The notes under the pieces are model-generated. The model saw only the letters and a list, made by a program, of their open reading frames with translations. It did not search any database and was not told where the DNA came from. From positions 1-64,000 of the forward strand of contig UQDC01000010.1 in the NCBI GenBank assembly GCA_900539755.1: 64,000 bases of DNA. The letters run 5' to 3'. The stretch is from an uncultured Alistipes sp. Lineage in GTDB: Bacteria; Bacteroidota; Bacteroidia; Bacteroidales; Rikenellaceae. Every line of letters begins with the position of its first letter. Within the stretch, counting starts at the first letter, position 1. Below are positions 62,782-64,000 of this stretch, one piece after another. Position numbers and translations under genes: made by a program.

Positions 62782-64000
62782 TTACATTTTGACCACCAAT
62801 TTATATTCGCCAGAAGGAAGATCGATCGTAGCATTACCGCTATCAACCTTCACATTGGCAGCTTTACCTTCGGCCACCTCAACCGACTGAACATCTTTCA
62901 AATTAACGGTTGCAGTAGTATTGGCCGGAATGGTGATCTCCCACTCGATTTGACCATCTTTACGTTCCCAATGGCTCTTGATCTTACCAGATACCGAGTT
63001 GTATGAAGCCTTCACGTAATCGAGGCCATCGATAAACACAGGCTGCATCAAAATCTTCTTGAATCCGGCTGACTGAGGATCATTGCGGATACCCGCCAAA
63101 TTCTCATAGAACCATATTACCAGGTCTCCCAACAACATCACATGGTTGCCCGAGTTCATACGCATCTCAGCCGTATCGCCATTCCACAGCTCCCAAATGG
63201 TCGTTGCACCCTGTTTAGCCATATAACCCCAGCTGGGATAAGTTTCGTTCGTTGCGATCGTATAGGCCAACTGAGGATTGCCGTATTCGGTCAAACCACG
63301 CATCAGATGCTGAATACCCATTACGCCGACACTAACATGGCTTTTCGACTCATTGACCGTCTTATTGACAATATTCTGGAACACTTTGGCCTCATATCCT
63401 TCCGGAACCAGACCGAGTCGCAACGAGAGCAAATTGGCCGTTACCGTACCGTTATCATACTGAGCCGTTTCGTAGTTGAAGTATTTCTTGTTATAAGCCT
63501 CTTTCAGTTGGGCTGCTACTTGCTGATAATGAGTTGTATCAGCTGCATTTCCACTCAAAACCGCAAAGTTGCTCATCATCTGCAACAAGCTGTAATACAT
63601 AGAAGAGCCGAGAATCTCTCCTGCAGTCTTTCTTGCCGGATCCTCCGAATGGATCAACTGCTGTTTTTCGGGAGGCATACACCAATCGCCATAGGTATCT
63701 TTATAGATCAGCCCATCGCGCATAGCATTTTTCTCCATATACTGCATCCACTGACGCATTGCCTGATAATGAGTCGTGATACCGCTCTTATCTCCAAACT
63801 GACGATAGAGCATATCGGCCACATAGAAATAGGCTGCTGGCCAGGTTACGTCATCGTTATATACAGACCAGGTCCGAGGTGATACATCCGAAATACGGCC
63901 CAGCGTATCGCGAGAGTCATAAATATCCTGCAACCACTTCTTATAGAGCAGGGCATTTTCAAAGATAAAGCTTTCGCCCAGTGCACCTGTCGTACGGTCA
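62782..64000 (-). CDS. GH78 alpha-L-rhamnosidase, C-terminal part (5' end outside window)
   Basis: The frame is open to the right edge, so at least 406 residues of the C-terminal part are seen. Beyond the last in-frame start it continues upstream as DRTTGALGESFIFENALLYK, the GH78 block just before the catalytic barrel middle. Further signatures are SPRTWSVYNDDVTWPAAYFY, YGDWCMPPEKQQL (YGDW is a GH78 catalytic-site marker), GVMGIQHLMRGLTEYG and TTIWELWNGDTAEMRMNSGN. A beta domain closes the protein (from about SVSGKIKSHWERKDGQIEWE). GH78 enzymes release L-rhamnose from plant or bacterial polysaccharides; a signal peptide would lie outside the window. Confidence 0.9.
   Translation of the reverse strand, partial: DRTTGALGESFIFENALLYKKWLQDIYDSRDTLGRISDVSPRTWSVYNDDVTWPAAYFYVADMLYRQFGDKSGITTHYQAMRQWMQYMEKNAMRDGLIYKDTYGDWCMPPEKQQLIHSEDPARKTAGEILGSSMYYSLLQMMSNFAVLSGNAADTTHYQQVAAQLKEAYNKKYFNYETAQYDNGTVTANLLSLRLGLVPEGYEAKVFQNIVNKTVNESKSHVSVGVMGIQHLMRGLTEYGNPQLAYTIATNETYPSWGYMAKQGATTIWELWNGDTAEMRMNSGNHVMLLGDLVIWFYENLAGIRNDPQSAGFKKILMQPVFIDGLDYVKASYNSVSGKIKSHWERKDGQIEWEITIPANTTATVNLKDVQSVEVAEGKAANVKVDSGNATIDLPSGEYKLVVKM

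Noticed and set aside
1..64000. CRISPR array, rRNA operon, prophage or restriction system
   Set aside because: No regularly spaced repeats, no rRNA signatures, and no phage structural or restriction-modification proteins were seen on either strand.

Overview
This window is chromosomal DNA of a Bacteroidales bacterium (Bacteroidota); I cannot name a genus safely. The evidence is the promoter grammar (many genes are preceded by a -7 box TAnnTTTG, often with TTTG or TTG 18-21 bases upstream), the exbB-exbD-exbD-tonB cluster, an ileS-dksA neighbourhood, a pair matching glycine-lipid synthesis (GlsA/GlsB type acyltransferases), secreted GH36, GH97 and GH78 glycosidases, and the near absence of Shine-Dalgarno sequences.

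Bases 1-9,700 are a decayed, AT-richer accessory region. It holds the 3' end of an SF1 (UvrD-like) helicase, a ~0.8 kb relic bounded by two near-identical 15-bp direct repeats that resemble the CTnDOT-family attachment core, a 5'-truncated transglutaminase-like gene, an intact secreted GH36 alpha-galactosidase, an unknown gene followed by a frameshifted rhomboid protease, an intact GH97 glycosidase, a multiply broken acyltransferase-3 gene, and ~1 kb with nothing recognisable.

Bases 9,700-30,600 are core-like: a tripartite RND efflux operon (minus strand) behind a small exported protein, an SMR exporter, an unknown protein, asparagine synthetase AsnB, a large two-receiver/ATP-grasp (PPDK-like) fusion protein, a fucose permease followed by a lipoprotein form of the RbsD/FucU fold, an S-adenosylhomocysteine-hydrolase-like Rossmann protein, and the exbB-exbD-exbD-tonB operon that energises TonB-dependent outer-membrane import.

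Bases 31,100-41,800 continue the envelope-energy theme: a protein with two tandem TonB C-terminal domains, a small membrane protein, a PstS-like lipoprotein and a TPR protein, then an ABC efflux operon (TolC-like, adaptor, FtsX-type permease, ATPase). The TolC-like gene is out of frame at an A7 run that forms the canonical -1 slippery heptamer A AAA AAG.

Bases 42,000-64,000 hold an acyltransferase-3 protein, an unknown exported protein, tRNA-Lys(UUU), a DUF4886/SGNH-like protein, rnhA, a DksA/TraR protein, ileS, an M48 protease, gcvT, a beta-barrel/TPR pair, rsmH diverging from glsA-glsB, tatA-tatC, and the 3' part of a GH78 alpha-L-rhamnosidase running off the right end. Strong intrinsic terminators separate most of these units. 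No rRNA, CRISPR array, complete insertion sequence or intact integrase was seen.
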